Assembly (NCBI GenBank): GCA_013399875.1 | Contig: VXAZ01009309.1 | Coordinates: 2,662,469 to 2,726,468, forward strand | Direction: 5' to 3' | Length of the DNA: 64,000 nt | DNA from: Gymnorhina tibicen | Taxonomy: Eukaryota; Chordata; Aves; Passeriformes; Artamidae | Shown here: one piece after another, positions 62,169 through 64,000 of the stretch | How the letters are laid out: each line of letters opens with the position of its first letter | How positions within the stretch are numbered: position 1 is the first letter of the stretch | The notes under the pieces: generated by a model | The model's database searches: none | What the model saw: only the letters and a program-made list of their open reading frames with translations | Told to the model about the DNA's origin: nothing | Position numbers and translations under genes: made by a program

Positions 62169-63743
62169 CTGGCAGGGGCGAGACAAGCCGTCAGTGGGGT
62201 GGCCCCGAGCGGCCGGGGGGGGGGCACGGGGCGCCCCGGGGACCAGCCCGGCCCCGCAGCCCGGCACGGCGGGTTTGGCGGTGGCGAGGTTCTGCCCTGG
62301 CTGCTCCGGGCTGGGAAGAGGAAGATGAAAGAGGTGCTGGGAACAAAGGCGTCCCCCATGGAGGGGCCTGCGCCGACTTGCACAGCCGCAGCCGCGGCGC
62401 TGACATCCTCCGTCTCATCATGGGGAGGTTCTTCTCCCTCCCCTCCCCGCTGAAGAGGAAATCGAGGCGCAAGGGACACACGGCGGGGGAAAGAGGAGCA
62501 TCCCTATACCCACACCAAATCCACGGGGCCAGGCAGCACGGGGACAGCCCTGCTCCCTGCCTGTGCCTGCCCACGCTGGGATCTCTGCTTCATCAGGGCT
62601 ATTTTTATCCTCCCTGCATCCCAAATCACTCAAACACAATTAAGCAGGGGCTCAGCATTGGTTGGCAACAGGTGGGACACGTTCCTACTCCTCGCAGTCA
62701 GCTGAGAGCTTCCCCAAAGCCAAACCCTGCACAAGGAGGGTGAGTGGCCCTGGTTGCTGCATCCCTCTGTGTGGGGGCTCTGAGAAAAGAACCCCCGATG
62801 CCACCACTGGCTTTGCCACCTGGCACCACTGGCCACCTGGGCTGGAGCAGGACTGGAGCTGGCACCAGGGATACACCCCGAGGGCAAATCCCACCAGCAC
62901 GGTGCCTGGGCCTGGGCAGGATGCGTGGCTGGCAGGACCCTGCAGAGGGGGGGAAGGTGAGGATGGAGCAAAGCTGTGCACCTGACACCAAAAAATCCCA
63001 GGTGAATGAGGCACAAACCCTCCCGTGTGGCATCTCTTGTATCCCGTCTGCAACACGCGATGCCACCACAGGTTTTGTCCCCAACCCTCTCTGCTCACAT
63101 TACAGCTCTTCCAAAGAGGGATGTTCTGTCCTGGCTGGGCTGTGCTGAGCAGCCACGGTGAGCAGGGCACGGGAGGAGTGAGACGGTGCTGGCACACTGC
63201 CGTCCCACACCACGATGGCAATGCCACCACAGGGTGCACCACGCTCAGCTCTACGGGCTCCACGGGCTTCTACCAGAGGCCTTGAGAGCAGAAATAAATC
63301 TGAGATCCTGCGTGGCCAGGAGCTCGGGGTGAGGCAACCCCAGCTGGAGGTGATGGGTGGGGAGGGCGACAGCACCCGGGCACCAGGGGACTGTGGTGCC
63401 CACGGTGCTGTGGCAGGTCGGGGCACCACGAGCTCACACCTGTTGCCATCGGATCTGGCGGGATTTCGCATTCCTGAGCCTTGTGCGTGGCCTCCAAGAC
63501 TCCCGTGGCAAGGGGGTGAGCAGGGGGGGTCCCAGGGAGTACTCCAGAGCACAGCAGTCACCTGCGACCCCCAAAACAAGACCACGGGGCTCCTCCAGTG
63601 AAGCACAACCAGCAAACCCCACCCTCGGCCGCCCCAGCCCGGAGCCACTGCGCTTCGCCGGCGGCAAGACCACGTTTCAGCCCCGCTCCCCCTCTCCTCC
63701 TCTTCCCCTACTTTTTTCTTTTCTNNNNTTTCTCCCCCTCTCC

Positions 63744-63800
<57 letters not shown>

Positions 63801-64000
63801 CAATTCTGATTTCATTGTTGGGGATTGTGTGAGAATTTGTCAGGATTCGGAGACATTTTGAGTTAATGAGACGGCATTATCCAGGCCAAATGAAAAAGAA
63901 AATGTGTATAATAATAAATCAGGGCATCTGCTCGGCACACAAAGGGCGGCGGGGAGCAGGTGTGCATCCTAATGAGGCGCAGCAGCTGCCGGCGCCCGCG
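62169..64000 (-). other. NOTCH1 intron 2 (partial)
   Basis: This sequence lies upstream of exon 3. I searched both the expected EGF1 coding signature (CSQPGETCLNGG-like) and a signal peptide and found neither, so exons 1 and 2 lie beyond 64000. The intron holds a 4-N gap at 63725-63728, a 50-base T run at 63747-63796, and an AT-rich block at 63797-63940. Confidence 0.7.
63747..63796. repeat. Poly-T run next to an N gap
   Basis: About 50 consecutive T follow a pyrimidine-rich stretch and four N (63725-63728). The length is unreliable. It could be an assembly artefact or the A-tail of an unrecognised minus-strand insertion; no element body is visible next to it. Confidence 0.85.

Noticed and set aside
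62169..64000. NOTCH1 exons 1 and 2
   Set aside because: No sequence encoding the first half of EGF1 or a signal peptide was found on the minus strand, so they are assumed to lie outside the window.

Overview
This window is vertebrate nuclear DNA, almost certainly from a bird. The evidence is many short GT-AG exons, CpG-island promoters, several truncated 3' ends of CR1 LINEs (the dominant avian retroposon), and protein reading frames very close to amniote orthologues. It carries three genes, all on the minus strand: NOTCH1, SEC16A and INPP5E. This is the same order and orientation as human 9q34.3. In chicken the block lies on a GC-rich microchromosome, which fits the base composition here. 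The species cannot be named from the sequence alone.

Layout from high to low coordinate, which is the direction of transcription. Positions 64000-62169 are NOTCH1 intron 2; exons 1-2 lie outside. Positions 62168-39605 hold NOTCH1 coding exons 3-34 (32 exons). Positions 39604 to about 37585 are its 3'UTR. About 37580-33650 is intergenic with two CR1 tails. About 33620-32860 is the SEC16A CpG-island promoter. Positions 29109-7943 are the 30 SEC16A coding exons, followed by the 3'UTR to about 6350. A CR1 tail fills the short gap to the INPP5E CpG island (about 5880-5400). INPP5E coding exons run from 4880 to 700, and the gene continues past the window start.

The exon models were checked by phase. 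The 30 SEC16A exons sum to 7293 bases, an exact 2430 codons plus stop. The 32 NOTCH1 exons chain in frame to a TGA, and the six INPP5E exons also chain in frame. The three genes belong to different processes: NOTCH1 is a cell-cell signalling receptor, SEC16A scaffolds ER exit sites for COPII budding, and INPP5E is a ciliary phosphoinositide 5-phosphatase. They are neighbours, not a pathway.

The most notable result is an assembly error inside NOTCH1. Three single-N joins (44144, 44583, 44804) bound two small contigs placed in swapped order. They split the transmembrane exon at the codons of the gamma-secretase site and duplicate 224 bases of intron. Other points are a CR1 insertion 12 bases from a NOTCH1 splice donor, conserved-looking miR-34 sites, two perfect Pol III B-box/T-arm motifs at the SEC16A promoter, AT-rich candidate enhancers in NOTCH1 introns, and an avian glutamine-rich tract in the NOTCH1 activation domain. 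I found no evidence of a novel gene system.
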